DNA of 57,333 bases from Gammaproteobacteria bacterium (lineage in GTDB: Bacteria; Pseudomonadota; Gammaproteobacteria; JAADGQ01), in assembly GCA_021648145.1 (NCBI GenBank), contig JAKITI010000017.1, positions 1-57,333 of the forward strand. Direction: 5' to 3'. A program made the position numbers and the translations under genes. The notes below the pieces were generated by a model that was not told the DNA's origin, did not search any database, and saw nothing but the letters and a program-made list of their open reading frames with translations. Every line of letters starts with the position of its first letter. Within the stretch, counting starts at the first letter, position 1. This document shows, piece after piece, positions 47,875-56,477 of the stretch.

Positions 47875-48357
47875 TTAATAGGGCCTATCACGAATATTCA
47901 GTTTATATAGAATACGGGAGAGCAGGAGTTCAACAATAAAAAATATGACGACAATAGCAATTATCTCTTCAGCGCTCAGATTCAACAGGCTTTGACATGC
48001 TAACAGTGGAAACAGTGTTTCCGGCACTTGGTCAATCCCAAGTGCCATACTGCTGGGTGGCATTTTCATGCGGCGTTTGATAAAGCTTGAGAACAGGTCT
48101 CCGAGCATGGCTGCGCTCGCAATGATTATACCAATATACCAGTCGAGTCCCAAAAGAAGTGCAAAGAATGGTGTGATGATGATTGATAGAACAACTCCGC
48201 GTATTGTCTTTGATTTTCCAAAGAGTGGTTTTCCATCAAAAAAATGAATACCTCCATCGACTGGATAGTTGAAATGTTGCCCTAAAATATTCTTTGCAAT
48301 AATGGGTATGCCATTGGCAACAATTAATAAAATGAGAAGTTGCAGTATTAATAACAT
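47875..48357 (-). CDS. CDP-archaeol synthase-like (CarS/DUF46) membrane protein
   Basis: 160 residues, four to five helices. Signature blocks: FFDGKPLFGKSKTIRG (about 39-54), then SAAMLGDLFSSFIKRRMKMPPSS and GIDQVPE (about 80-110), the same cytidylyltransferase motifs as archaeal CarS and bacterial CdsA (GDLxxSxxKRxxxxKD in CdsA). In archaea CarS makes CDP-archaeol; in bacteria the product is unknown and a CDP-lipid is the reasonable guess. It shares an operon with the EcKL-like kinase and glgP. Confidence 0.85.
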   Translation of the reverse strand: MLLILQLLILLIVANGIPIIAKNILGQHFNYPVDGGIHFFDGKPLFGKSKTIRGVVLSIIITPFFALLLGLDWYIGIIIASAAMLGDLFSSFIKRRMKMPPSSMALGIDQVPETLFPLLACQSLLNLSAEEIIAIVVIFFIVELLLSRILYKLNIRDRPY

Positions 48358-48368
48358 TGCCCTCTATA

Positions 48369-48752
48369 TCAATCTGAGGTCATCTGTTTGCCAAGTTCAG
48401 TCAGCTCACGGTTAATTGCATCACTGCTGCCGAGGTTAAGTTCGACAAGGCGTTTCAGGTGACTGATACTTTCCAAGTCAATATGTTTGACTTGCAAACC
48501 CAGAAACCTGTCTGTTACATGTTTGATGGATACATCCATATGGATGAGCACATCAATACCTGATTGCAAAAATTCCAGAGTGAATGGGTCACTGGATGTT
48601 TCTGTCCATGGGTCTTTGACTTCCACTAATGCGCCTTGAAGTGAAATATCAATGAGGTGACAACACCATTCCTGATGGTCATTTTTAAGAATAACTCGGG
48701 TATCAAAGGGAATTCTTCGAAAATGGCGCTGCTCTTTAAACTCTTTTGTCAT
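48369..48752 (-). CDS. PilZ-domain protein
   Basis: 127 residues. The c-di-GMP signature begins RHFRRIPFDTRVIL (RxxxR) and continues with CCHLIDISLQGALVEVKDPW (D/NxSxxG-like). A single PilZ domain with a helical tail. It would bind cyclic di-GMP and act through a partner. First gene of the minus-strand group that continues with the CarS-like gene 11 bp later. Confidence 0.88.
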   Translation of the reverse strand: MTKEFKEQRHFRRIPFDTRVILKNDHQEWCCHLIDISLQGALVEVKDPWTETSSDPFTLEFLQSGIDVLIHMDVSIKHVTDRFLGLQVKHIDLESISHLKRLVELNLGSSDAINRELTELGKQMTSD

Positions 48753-48876
48753 AGTGATTATCCGTGTCTTGATAGTTAAATTGATATGATCTGATATTTA
48801 GCGTCCTGATTAGATCCCAACCTTAGGCGCGACTCACTTAGGAATGCGCACAAATAACTTATATAGCTTTTCAATA

Positions 48877-49731
48877 CTAAAGTCTATTAAGTTCGGCAGC
48901 CTTCAGAGTATTGCTTAATAACATGGCGACTGTCATGGGGCCGACTCCACCTGGAACTGGAGTGATCCAGCCCGCGCGTTCAGCGGCGCTATCAAAATCG
49001 ACATCACCCACTAACTTCCCTGACGCTGCGCGATTAATGCCAATATCAATAACAATACTTCCTGGCTTCACCCATTCACCTTTGACGATGCCAGGCTTGC
49101 CGACAGCAACAACGAGAATGTCAGCATCAGCAACGTGTTTGGCCAGATCTTTGGTGAAACGGTGGCAAACAGTAATGGTGCAGCCTGCGAGCAGCAGCTC
49201 CATGGCCATGGGACGACCCACATGGTTGGAAGCGCCGACAATCACCGCATGTTTGCCTTTAAGTTCTGAACCGATATTTTCCAACAACATCATTACGCCA
49301 TAAGGAGTGCATGAACGCAGGGTGGGCATACGAACTGCTAGTCTGCCAATATTGTAAGGGTGAAAGCCATCAACATCTTTATCAGGATGAATGCGTTCTA
49401 TAACAATCTCTTCATCAATGTGATCAGGCAAAGGAGATTGAACCAGAATGCCGTGAATTTCAGGGTCATTGTTTAATTCGTCGATCAGCGCAAGTAATGT
49501 TTCTTGAGTGATATCAGAAGGCAGATCATGAGCACGAGAGAGCGTACCAGTGGCAGCGCAAGCATTGCGCTTATTACGAACATAAATTTCAGATGCCGGA
49601 TCGCTGCCCACAAGGATCACAGCCAGCCCTGGTGGTGGCAATGCTTTGGCTAAGCGCTGATCAATTTTTTCTTTAATTTCATTTTTGATTTTTTCAGCAA
49701 TCGCTTTACCGTCAATAATAGTGGCTGTCAT
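48877..49731 (-). CDS. folD: Methylenetetrahydrofolate dehydrogenase/cyclohydrolase
   Basis: 284 residues. [22 protein letters not shown] has the catalytic Tyr and Lys, [13 protein letters not shown] the substrate loop, [14 protein letters not shown] the family block, and [19 protein letters not shown] the NADP site (GASxxVGRP, with Ala-Ser where GRS is commoner). [16 protein letters not shown] ends it. It interconverts one-carbon folate units. Monocistronic by position. Confidence 0.97.
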   Translation of the reverse strand: MTATIIDGKAIAEKIKNEIKEKIDQRLAKALPPPGLAVILVGSDPASEIYVRNKRNACAATGTLSRAHDLPSDITQETLLALIDELNNDPEIHGILVQSPLPDHIDEEIVIERIHPDKDVDGFHPYNIGRLAVRMPTLRSCTPYGVMMLLENIGSELKGKHAVIVGASNHVGRPMAMELLLAGCTITVCHRFTKDLAKHVADADILVVAVGKPGIVKGEWVKPGSIVIDIGINRAASGKLVGDVDFDSAAERAGWITPVPGGVGPMTVAMLLSNTLKAAELNRL

Positions 49732-49963
49732 ATTTTTCCAGCAATTTTATGAATGTGTTTATTCCTTGTGAATTACTATACCTAATGTTTATGTAATAGC
49801 AATATCTTCTAAGGGTGAAGCAATTTGTTTATTTATTTTAGAATAATTTGCCTGAATTCGTATAATAAGTGCATAACCTATGAATGTATCTGCAAACACC
49901 AAAGATTGAGCTCAGTGCTATATAATTGACTAAACCTGGTTTGGAGAAAAGGATGGTTACACC

Positions 49964-50486
49964 ATGAAAAATTTTTCACCTTTTTATATTTCCACCTTTA
50001 AATATATACCCCATATCCTTGTGCTGACACTATTCCTGCTCTTCTGTAGCAACTCTTTTGCGTGGAAAAAACCAGATACCGAATACTTTAAAACACTGCC
50101 AAAATTTTGGGGAGCACTCTATGCCAATGGTGGTAAAACCCTCTACTGTGGACGCGAATTCGGTAGTCGTCACGGTCGCGATATTAACGCTGAGCATGTG
50201 TTTCCGATGGCCTGGGTCACAAAATCCTTGAAATGCGGAAAAAGAAAGCAGTGCCGCAGTAACAGTCACCAATTCAATGTTATTGTGGCTGACATGCACA
50301 ATATTTTTCCGGCGCTGGCAAAAATCAATCGGCAGCGCAGTGCATATGCATTTGCCGAACTGCCTGGCGAGCCAAAAAAAGGCACATGTGATTTTGAAAT
50401 CGATAAAAGAAAAAGGCTTGCAGAGCCGCGTCCAGCAGTGCGAGGTGATATTGCCCGTGCCATGTTCTACATGAGTAAAAAATGGT
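49964..50486 (+). pseudogene. Endonuclease I-like secreted nuclease, 3' end cut off by IS1-family insertion
   Basis: A signal peptide (ILVLTLFLLFCSNSFA) precedes an EndA/endonuclease I domain: NAEHVFPMAWV (the bba-Me His motif), SHQFNVIVADMHNIFPALAKINRQRS (Asn/metal), RGDIARAMFYMSKKW. Family members continue some 50-60 residues beyond the FYM motif; here the frame stops at once, and the TGG-TAG that supplies the last Trp and the stop codon comes from the terminal repeat of the IS element starting at 50482-50484. The catalytic core is intact, so activity might persist, but the C-terminal part is lost. Confidence 0.8.
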
Positions 50487-50524
50487 AGTGGGTTAAATTT
50501 GAAAAGTATTTTATAATGTAGGCT

Positions 50525-50815
50525 ATGAAATGCTATGAAGAAATAAAATGCCCGAAGTGCAAAAGCCCGGAAATCAAGAAGGTGGGAGAAAGCGTACACG
50601 GAATTCCCAGGTATCGTTGCGAGAATAATGAGTGTCAAACAAAAACATTCATGCTGTCCTATCGCTATAGAGCGTATGAGGCAGGCATCAAGGAACAGGC
50701 GGTAGAAATGGCGATGAATGGAAGCGGTATTCGAGATACGGCGCGAGTCCTTAAAATCAATAAAAATACAGTGATCAGTACGCTAAAAAAAAAGCGAAAA
50801 TGCTTGTCCAAGTGA
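50525..50815 (+). CDS. insA: IS1-family InsA (zinc-ribbon, helix-turn-helix)
   Basis: 96 residues. Zinc ribbon ECPKC-type: IKCPKCKSPEIKKVG then RYRCENNECQTKTF (four Cys), followed by a helix-turn-helix (GIRDTARVLKINKNTVISTLKKK). As in IS1, InsA alone should bind the terminal repeats and repress; the transposase is made as an InsA-InsB fusion by frameshifting. Confidence 0.92.
   Translation: MKCYEEIKCPKCKSPEIKKVGESVHGIPRYRCENNECQTKTFMLSYRYRAYEAGIKEQAVEMAMNGSGIRDTARVLKINKNTVISTLKKKRKCLSK
50785..50793 (+). promoter_or_regulatory. A9 slippery site for -1 frameshift between insA and insB
   Basis: Nine A residues (TAAAAAAAAAGCG) lie in the 3' end of insA, 22 bp before its stop, and insB is in the -1 frame. 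IS1 uses an A6C tract in the same place for programmed -1 frameshifting. Confidence 0.7.
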
Positions 50816-51285
50816 ATCCTAGATTTAACGTGAGCAAAGAACGAGAAGTGAGGCTTGAACTTGTCTGTGAAGAGGCAGAACTGGATGAACAGTGGTCATT
50901 TGTAGGGAAGAAAGAAAATCAACGCTGGCTATGGTATGGAGTTGATCACGCAACCAATACGATACTGGCGTATGTGTTGGGTCGGCGTAAAGATGTCGTT
51001 TTTAAAAAACTTAAAGTCTTGTTGGAGCCTTTTGAAATCAGCCGTTATTACACCGATGACTGGGGCGCTTATGAACGTCACCTAAAACCGGAGAGCCATG
51101 AAGTAGGCAAACGTAACACCCAAAAAATTGAACGCAAAAATCTAAATTTTCGAACCTGGATTAAACGACTGACTCGCAAAACAATCTGCTTTTCAAAAAC
51201 AGACGAAATGCATGATATTGTCATTGGGCTATTGATTAATAAAGTGGAATTTAACAGGGATATTCATGCTGACTCTCAGGTTTAA
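50800..51285 (+). CDS. insB: IS1-family InsB (DDE transposase domain)
   Basis: 161 residues overlapping insA in the -1 frame. LDEQWSFVGKKENQRWLWYG (the DE..W signature and first Asp region), DHATNTILAYVLG (Asp), YYTDDWGAYERHL (Asp) and KIERKNLNFRTWIKRLTRKT (Glu) form the IS1 DDE site. Complete, so the element may be active. Confidence 0.92.
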   Translation: MLVQVNPRFNVSKEREVRLELVCEEAELDEQWSFVGKKENQRWLWYGVDHATNTILAYVLGRRKDVVFKKLKVLLEPFEISRYYTDDWGAYERHLKPESHEVGKRNTQKIERKNLNFRTWIKRLTRKTICFSKTDEMHDIVIGLLINKVEFNRDIHADSQV

Positions 51286-51391
51286 CCCACTACCATAAAT
51301 TTGTTGGGGTTCGCAAGCTCACCGCTAATCTACAAAAATTTTGAGGGTAGTGGGGGGTTTTTAGTGATGCTGTACAATCTTTCATTCCCGA

Positions 51392-51616
51392 TTAGCTTTT
51401 TGAAAAATGTTTATCCAGCTTGTCTAGCAGGTTTAAGCCTTTGTCGATATCGCCACGAGAAGCAAGAGCTCTAAAACGAACTTCACTATCAAATTCTGCG
51501 AGTGCCTGGGTTGAAAACTCTTCAACCAATTTGTTAACGCTTATATGTCTGTATTGAGCCAGCGCTTTTAAGCGGTTGTGCTTGTCGTCTGGTAGTCTAA
51601 TGGTTAATGTGGCCAT
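51392..51616 (-). CDS. Ribbon-helix-helix antitoxin
   Basis: Start placed at the ATG (MATLTIRLPDDKHNRLKALA), 6 bp after GAGAGGTGAG; an upstream GTG at 51625 would be inside the Shine-Dalgarno region. 74 residues: beta strand TLTIRLPD and helices (HNRLKALAQYRHISVNKLVEE) of a CopG/HicB-type DNA-binding fold. It begins 1 bp after the PIN toxin stop, i.e. toxin first, antitoxin second. Confidence 0.75.
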   Translation of the reverse strand: MATLTIRLPDDKHNRLKALAQYRHISVNKLVEEFSTQALAEFDSEVRFRALASRGDIDKGLNLLDKLDKHFSKS

Positions 51617-51617
51617 A

Positions 51618-52043
51618 TCACTCACCTCTCAATATTTGTTCAGGTTTCAAAATAGTCAATTCGGGGAAATTAAGTTCGGAGTTTCTCAGGTCAGAAATGT
51701 TATTGGTAACAATATGTGTGGCATTTCCGGCTAACCCCAGTTCAATCAAAAAATTATCGGCTTCGTCTGTAATATTTGGTCGCCACAGATAATAAATAGG
51801 AGTCCAATTACAAACGCTGTAAAAGGCGTTAAGCAATTCTTTTATTTCAGTGGCAGCCAAAGGGCATTTTTTCCGTATTCTTTCTCGTTGGCTTACGTCT
51901 TCAATTTCTCGAAACAGTGCATTACTTATCAGGGGTTTATATTCCCCATGGAGGCACTTTCTAAGTACCACCCTGCTGGGTCCTCTTTCGCCAATCAGGG
52001 CACTAACTACGACGCTAGTATCAATTACTACTATTTTTGTCAT
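51618..52043 (-). CDS. PIN-domain toxin (TIGR00305-like)
   Basis: 141 residues. VVIDTSVVVSALIGERGPSRVVL (first Asp), LISNALFREIEDV (Glu), NITDEADNFLIELGLAGNATHIVTNNISDL (acidic cluster) and a tail LKPEQILRG are the conserved parts of the 'putative toxin, PIN family' group. Expected to cleave RNA. The gene is upstream of the RHH gene, the reverse of the usual antitoxin-first order. Confidence 0.85.
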   Translation of the reverse strand: MTKIVVIDTSVVVSALIGERGPSRVVLRKCLHGEYKPLISNALFREIEDVSQRERIRKKCPLAATEIKELLNAFYSVCNWTPIYYLWRPNITDEADNFLIELGLAGNATHIVTNNISDLRNSELNFPELTILKPEQILRGE

Positions 52044-52062
52044 ACTTTGAATGATAGCATAT

Positions 52063-52161
52063 ATGCAGTCAGTGGCAACCGCTGCCGAAACATATCATAG
52101 CCTTGCGGATGACGAGGTGCTATATGATGCCGCCTTGCGCAATCTACAAAAATTCCGCTAA
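52063..52161 (+). pseudogene. Short remnant resembling the start of a HepT-type toxin
   Basis: 32 codons: AETYHSLADDEVLYDAALRNLQKF then stop. The DDEVLYDAALRNLQ segment resembles the N-terminal helix region of HepT (DUF86) proteins, which then continue with GEA. It overlaps the end of the LysR gene and contains the right copy of the 14-bp direct repeat. Weak evidence. Confidence 0.25.
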
Positions 52162-53021
52162 CCCTCTATTTTCTCCAGCAGTTTTATAAATGCATTCGCC
52201 GCATTGGAGAGTGTTCGTTCTTTGTGGTGCACTAACCCCAATGTGCGCGTTATAACAATATCTTCTACAGGATGAACGCAGACCGTTTCATCCAGCATGG
52301 TTTCAGGTAACACACTCCAGCACAGCCCGATTGAAACCATCATCTTTATCGTTTCCAGATTGTTGGTTTCTAGCATCACATTAAGCTTTATTCCAAAGGG
52401 GTGGAGTTGTTGCTCCAAAATGTCGCGCGTATAGGTGTCGTAAGCAGGCAAAATGGCGGGGTGCGCGGCCAGTGTTTGTGGTGTGGCATGTTGCAGTGGA
52501 AAACCAGGCGCGGTCACAAAGGCCAGTGAATCTTGCCAGACAGGCAGCAATTTCAGTGAGTTTGATGGCTGGTTAGGCAGTGTCACTACTGCGATTTCCA
52601 GCTCATTTTTTTCAACCGCCTGACATGCCGCTTCGGAATCAATAAATTTCAGATCGAGCTTAACGTCCGGGTATTGCTGTGTGTACTGTTTGAGTATGGG
52701 CGGCAGACGGTGCAAGCCAATGTGGTGACTGATACCGAGTGATAATTTACCGCCCACATGGCTGCTGATATTGGTGATCAGGCGACGTGTATCTTCCAGA
52801 TCCAATAATATTTTCTGGGCACGCTGCAAAAGCATTTGTCCCGCTTCCGTCAGCTTGGTTTTACGTGCAATGCGATCGAACAGTCGAATGTTGAGTGATT
52901 GTTCTAATGATGAAATGCGTTTGCTGATGGCGGGTTGTGTGAGGTGAAGCAGCGAAGCGGCCTTTGAAAATGAGCCGCACTCTGCAATCGTTACAAAGGT
53001 TTTCAAGTCAGTCGTATTCAT
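52158..53021 (-). CDS. LysR-family regulator divergent from leuC
   Basis: 287 residues. Winged helix at the N-terminus (LKTFVTIAECGSFSKAASLLHLTQPAISKRISSLEQSLNIRLFDR) and a periplasmic-binding-like effector domain (KLSLGISHHIGLHRLPPILKQYTQQYPDVKLDL). It is divergent from leuCD, the classic LysR arrangement, with 107 bp between the start codons. It may control leuCD in response to leucine-pathway intermediates. Confidence 0.93.
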   Translation of the reverse strand: MNTTDLKTFVTIAECGSFSKAASLLHLTQPAISKRISSLEQSLNIRLFDRIARKTKLTEAGQMLLQRAQKILLDLEDTRRLITNISSHVGGKLSLGISHHIGLHRLPPILKQYTQQYPDVKLDLKFIDSEAACQAVEKNELEIAVVTLPNQPSNSLKLLPVWQDSLAFVTAPGFPLQHATPQTLAAHPAILPAYDTYTRDILEQQLHPFGIKLNVMLETNNLETIKMMVSIGLCWSVLPETMLDETVCVHPVEDIVITRTLGLVHHKERTLSNAANAFIKLLEKIEG

Positions 53022-53128
53022 GGCTTTAGATTCTATCTATGAAATATAGTTATATATTATATAAAAAATATGAATTTGTGTAATGTGTTTTTGTTGCCGT
53101 ATGATGTTTGGCAAGGAGGAGTCAATCA
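53022..53128. promoter_or_regulatory. Divergent control region of lysR and leuC
   Basis: An AT-rich segment, ATAGTTATATATTATATA at 53044-53061, has the T-N11-A symmetry expected of LysR boxes. The leuC ribosome site is GGAGGAG (53114-53120), 8 bp before the ATG. Confidence 0.45.
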
Positions 53129-54532
53129 ATGACTGAAAAAACACTTTACGATAAATTATGGGATGCGCATGTGGTGCGCGAAGATCAAAACGGTGCAACA
53201 CTTTTATATATTGATCGCCAATTGGTGCATGAGGTGACTTCACCGCAAGCCTTTGAAGGATTGCGTATGGCGGGGCGAAAACCACGCCGTAGTGATGCCA
53301 GCCTTGCGGTGGCGGATCACAATGTTCCGACGACAGATCGCAGTGCTGGAATTTCTGACCCCGTGGCACGTTTGCAATTAGAAACATTGAGCAAAAACTG
53401 CTCTGAATTTGGTATTACCGAATTTGATATGAATGATTCGCGTCAAGGAATTGTGCATGTCATTGGCCCTGAGCAGGGTGCGACATTGCCGGGTATGACG
53501 GTTGTTTGCGGTGACTCTCATACTTCAACTCATGGTGCTTTGGGCGCATTGGCTTTTGGTATCGGTACTTCTGAAGTGGAGCATGTGCTTGCAACGCAGT
53601 GTTTGATTCAGAAAAAATCGAAAAATATGTTGATCCGAGTCAATGGTCAGGTGCGTAGCAGCGTGGGTGCTAAAGATATTGTTTTGGCGATTATCGGCAA
53701 AATTGGTACCGCAGGTGGCACCGGATATGCGATTGAATTTGCCGGTGACGCGATTGAGGCGTTGTCTGTCGAAGGGCGGATGACGGTGTGCAATATGGCG
53801 ATTGAAGCGGGTGCGCGAGCGGGCATGGTGGCGGTGGATGACAAGACAATTGAATACGTCAAAGGTCGGCCTTATGCTCCGAATGCAGAGCAGTGGGACT
53901 CTGCTATGGCGTGGTGGAGAACTTTGCATAGTGATGCAGGTGCTTATTTTGATCAGGTTGTTGAGCTTGATGCAGCTGATATTAAACCGCAAGTGACGTG
54001 GGGAACATCGCCAGAAATGGTGTTAGCAGTCGATGGTCGTGTGCCGAATCCTGATGAAATTACAGATTCAGTTAAGCAGGAGAGCACTCGAGCGGCATTG
54101 GCTTATATGGGCGTTGATGCGAACACTAAAATTACAGATATAATGATAGATAAGGTTTTTATCGGGTCGTGTACAAACTCACGCATTGAAGATATGCGTG
54201 AAGCGGCGGCAGTAATTCAAGGCAGAAGTGTGGCAGATAATGTGAAATTGGCACTGATTGTTCCTGGATCTGGTCTGGTTAAAAGACAGGCGGAAGATGA
54301 GGGGTTAGATAAACTGTTTATTGAGGCCGGTTTTGAATGGCGTGAGCCGGGTTGCTCGATGTGTCTGGCTATGAATGCAGATCGTCTGGAAGCGGGTGAG
54401 CGCTGTGCTTCAACTTCAAATCGTAACTTTGAAGGGCGACAAGGTGCGGGTGGGCGCACACATTTAGTGAGTCCGGCGATGGCGGCAGCGGCAGCGATTG
54501 CAGGTCATTTTGTTGATATCAGTCAGGTATAA
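53129..54532 (+). CDS. leuC: 3-isopropylmalate dehydratase large subunit
   Basis: ATG 53129 behind GGAGGAGTC gives 467 residues; the in-frame codon at 53108 lies inside the ribosome site region. Motifs: [45 protein letters not shown], and the [4Fe-4S] cysteines in [16 protein letters not shown] and [11 protein letters not shown]. It isomerises 2-isopropylmalate in leucine synthesis with LeuD. Confidence 0.98.
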   Translation: MTEKTLYDKLWDAHVVREDQNGATLLYIDRQLVHEVTSPQAFEGLRMAGRKPRRSDASLAVADHNVPTTDRSAGISDPVARLQLETLSKNCSEFGITEFDMNDSRQGIVHVIGPEQGATLPGMTVVCGDSHTSTHGALGALAFGIGTSEVEHVLATQCLIQKKSKNMLIRVNGQVRSSVGAKDIVLAIIGKIGTAGGTGYAIEFAGDAIEALSVEGRMTVCNMAIEAGARAGMVAVDDKTIEYVKGRPYAPNAEQWDSAMAWWRTLHSDAGAYFDQVVELDAADIKPQVTWGTSPEMVLAVDGRVPNPDEITDSVKQESTRAALAYMGVDANTKITDIMIDKVFIGSCTNSRIEDMREAAAVIQGRSVADNVKLALIVPGSGLVKRQAEDEGLDKLFIEAGFEWREPGCSMCLAMNADRLEAGERCASTSNRNFEGRQGAGGRTHLVSPAMAAAAAIAGHFVDISQV

Positions 54533-54535
54533 AAT

Positions 54536-55180
54536 ATGGAACCTTTTAAAACATTAAAAAGTATTGTTGTGCCTTTGGATCGTGCCAATGTTGATACCGA
54601 TGCAATTATTCCAAAGCAGTTTTTAAAATCAATTAAACGCAGTGGCTTTGGACCGAATCTTTTTGACGAATGGCGCTATCTTGATGTCGGTGAGCCGGAC
54701 CAGAATAACAGTGGTCGCCCCTTGAACCCCGATTTCGTATTGAATCAAAAGCGTTATCAAGGCGGGCAAATCTTATTGGCGCGGGAAAATTTTGGCTGTG
54801 GATCATCACGCGAACATGCGCCGTGGGCACTGTTTGATTATGGTTTTCGAGTGGTAATTGCACCAAGTTTTGCGGATATATTTTTTAATAACTGTTTCAA
54901 AAATAGCATCTTACCGGTGGTACTTGATGCAGAAACAGTGGGTAAGATGTTTGTCGATATAGAACCCAATGAAGGGTACGAGCTGGAAGTGAATCTGGTT
55001 GAACAAATTGTATCGACCCCAGAAGGGTTGAGCTATCTTTTTGAGGTTGATAAATTTCGTAAATACTGCTTGCTCAATGGTCTGGATGATATTGCGCTGA
55101 CTTTGGAGCATGTAAGTGATATTGATATTTATGAAGCTAAGCGGGGTAAGGATGCGCCTTGGTTATTCGCACTATCATAA
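54536..55180 (+). CDS. leuD: 3-isopropylmalate dehydratase small subunit
   Basis: 214 residues. [39 protein letters not shown] (substrate loop) and [13 protein letters not shown] are the LeuD signature. 4 bp after leuC, so co-translated. leuB, which usually follows, is not in the window: after LeuD comes a 287-bp gap and an unrelated lipoprotein. Confidence 0.98.
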   Translation: MEPFKTLKSIVVPLDRANVDTDAIIPKQFLKSIKRSGFGPNLFDEWRYLDVGEPDQNNSGRPLNPDFVLNQKRYQGGQILLARENFGCGSSREHAPWALFDYGFRVVIAPSFADIFFNNCFKNSILPVVLDAETVGKMFVDIEPNEGYELEVNLVEQIVSTPEGLSYLFEVDKFRKYCLLNGLDDIALTLEHVSDIDIYEAKRGKDAPWLFALS

Positions 55181-55467
55181 TCAATCTATAAATCGGTTTA
55201 TTTGATTTCATAGTGTAGTAATGATTAGTGCTACATAGTGATACATTTTTTCAATGGACATACACTGTTTACAAGCATTAGAGTAAAAGTGTTGCTGGAA
55301 TAGTGCAGTACGACACATTTTTAGTTGCGTCATATTATTAACATGAAAAAGTTCATGAATTTGAATAGTGCTGTCTAATTCATTACGTGAACGCCTTTCT
55401 TTTTCATGGATATTCATAATAGACGGATACATCTAATTTCCATTAAACCTTTAATAAGGGGGTTGTT
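55181..55467. other. 287-bp gap after leuD
   Basis: No convincing gene. A 74-codon minus-strand frame (55208-55432) lacks a ribosome site and family signal. The end of the gap has AAGGGGG before the GTG of the next gene. No clear terminator for leuCD was seen. Confidence 0.35.
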
Positions 55468-56325
55468 GTGAAATATTTAAAATATATAAAAATACCTGCA
55501 GTTTTAATACTCATTTTATTTTTAACCGCATGTAAATTAGGCGGGGAGGTGAGCGGTCTTGAAAAGGGTGACTCTATAACACTGATGGAGGATGTCACGG
55601 GTTCTACTGTTGCTATTAAACAAAATGGGGCTTTTGAATTTTCTAAGGATTTTTCATATCGAAGTGACTATCAAGTCTCTGTGCTTAAACAGCCAGAGAG
55701 TGTGAACAGTTGCTATGTGAGTAATGGTGTGGGGAGTTTTAATGGCGATGTTAGGAATGTTAAGGTTGAGTGTGAAGGTCTAGAGGCTTGCACGAAGCAA
55801 TATGATCCCGTCTGTGCCAAGCAAGAAACTTCTATCGAGTGTATTAATGCGCCCTGTCCTACGCATGTTTATAAAACCTTTGGAAATGCTTGTGTTGCAG
55901 GTTTGGAAAAAGCAGCAATAAGCTTTAACGGCGAGTGTGGAACTCTGGAAGGTGTTGTATCCGGTGATAGTGCCCCTGTACGGGTGGATGACCTAAAAGT
56001 TATGGATTTTGGCCGTGTTGCTACGGTACTTAGTGCTAAATTTGATGGTGATGATGTAGAAGTAGAGGTGGGTTTTAGTGGTTGCGATGATGGTGCGACT
56101 GTGGATTTTTATGTAGACTCTGATTTTATGGAGTCAGATCCCGTTAAGGTTGCTTCTGTCTTTCCACTCAACACCAAAGGGGATCAGGGAGATATTACAT
56201 GCATGGCTTATTGGACTAAAAAAATAGGCTTTGATCTGTTGCCCTTAAAATATAAATATATGGAAATGTATGGAACAGAGTCTGGTGTCATTGATATTCA
56301 AGGGGTCGGGCTGTATAAGTTTTAA
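55468..56325 (+). CDS. Lipoprotein with Kazal-type inhibitor domain
   Basis: 285 residues from a GTG 5 bp after AAGGGGG. Lipoprotein signal IPAVLILILFLTACKLGG (lipobox LTAC). Residues about 28-105 resemble a bacterial surface repeat that begins VSGLEKGDSITLMED and ends in NVKVEC. Residues about 108-150 are Kazal-like: CTKQYDPVCAKQETSIECIN and HVYKTFGNACVAGLEKAAI plus a last Cys in GEC; the PVC...YxNxCxA spacing is typical of protease inhibitors. The remainder is beta-rich with two Cys pairs. A surface inhibitor or binding protein is likely. Confidence 0.75.
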   Translation: MKYLKYIKIPAVLILILFLTACKLGGEVSGLEKGDSITLMEDVTGSTVAIKQNGAFEFSKDFSYRSDYQVSVLKQPESVNSCYVSNGVGSFNGDVRNVKVECEGLEACTKQYDPVCAKQETSIECINAPCPTHVYKTFGNACVAGLEKAAISFNGECGTLEGVVSGDSAPVRVDDLKVMDFGRVATVLSAKFDGDDVEVEVGFSGCDDGATVDFYVDSDFMESDPVKVASVFPLNTKGDQGDITCMAYWTKKIGFDLLPLKYKYMEMYGTESGVIDIQGVGLYKF

Positions 56326-56337
56326 TTAATTAGGGAA

Positions 56338-56369
56338 ATTCAGCCCTGCGGCACCGCCGAGGGCTGAAT
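56338..56369 (+). terminator. Hairpin after the Kazal lipoprotein gene
   Basis: ATTCAGCCCT pairs with AGGGCTGAAT (10 bp), around GCGGCACCGCCG that can pair further; 12 bp after the stop. No long T-run. Confidence 0.6.
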
Positions 56370-56445
56370 ACCCAATCCCCAGAGAGAAAAGTCTAAAACG
56401 TAGAAAGCCTTGGCCTAGTTGTTTTCTATGTCATGAACTGGGCAG

Positions 56446-56472
56446 TCAAGTGGCTGTATGACAGCCACTTGA
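56446..56472. terminator. 12-bp inverted repeat at the end of the Phd/ParE operon
   Basis: TCAAGTGGCTGT-ATG-ACAGCCACTTGA is a perfect 12-bp stem with a 3-nt loop lying 5 bp from the ParE gene stop (minus strand) and downstream of the convergent lipoprotein gene. Probably terminates both. Confidence 0.65.
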
Positions 56473-56477
56473 TTGGT

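Larger units (their letters stand above)
50482..51296 (+). mobile_element. Complete IS1-family insertion sequence
   Basis: About 815 bp bounded by a perfect 16-bp inverted repeat, ATGGTAGTGGGTTAAA at 50482-50497 and its complement at 51281-51296. It encodes insA and insB in the IS1 arrangement. The 8-10 bp on each side do not match, so no target duplication is visible; an adjacent deletion is likely, consistent with the missing 3' end of the nuclease gene. The IS right repeat also carries the insB stop codon. Confidence 0.9.
51327..52154 (+). repeat. 14-bp direct repeats bracketing the PIN/RHH pair
   Basis: AATCTACAAAAATT occurs at 51327-51340 and 52141-52154, enclosing the toxin-antitoxin genes. 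Both copies are preceded by a GC-type pair (CCGCT.. and TTGCGC..). The pair could be a recombination or insertion scar. The interval spans both copies. Confidence 0.4.

Noticed and set aside
48820-48843. GCGC...GCGC inverted repeat upstream of the PilZ gene as a terminator
   Set aside because: Only four base pairs with a 15-nt loop; too weak to support.
55208-55432. Minus-strand 74-codon frame after leuD
   Set aside because: No ribosome site, no recognisable domain and irregular composition; treated as a chance frame in an intergenic gap.
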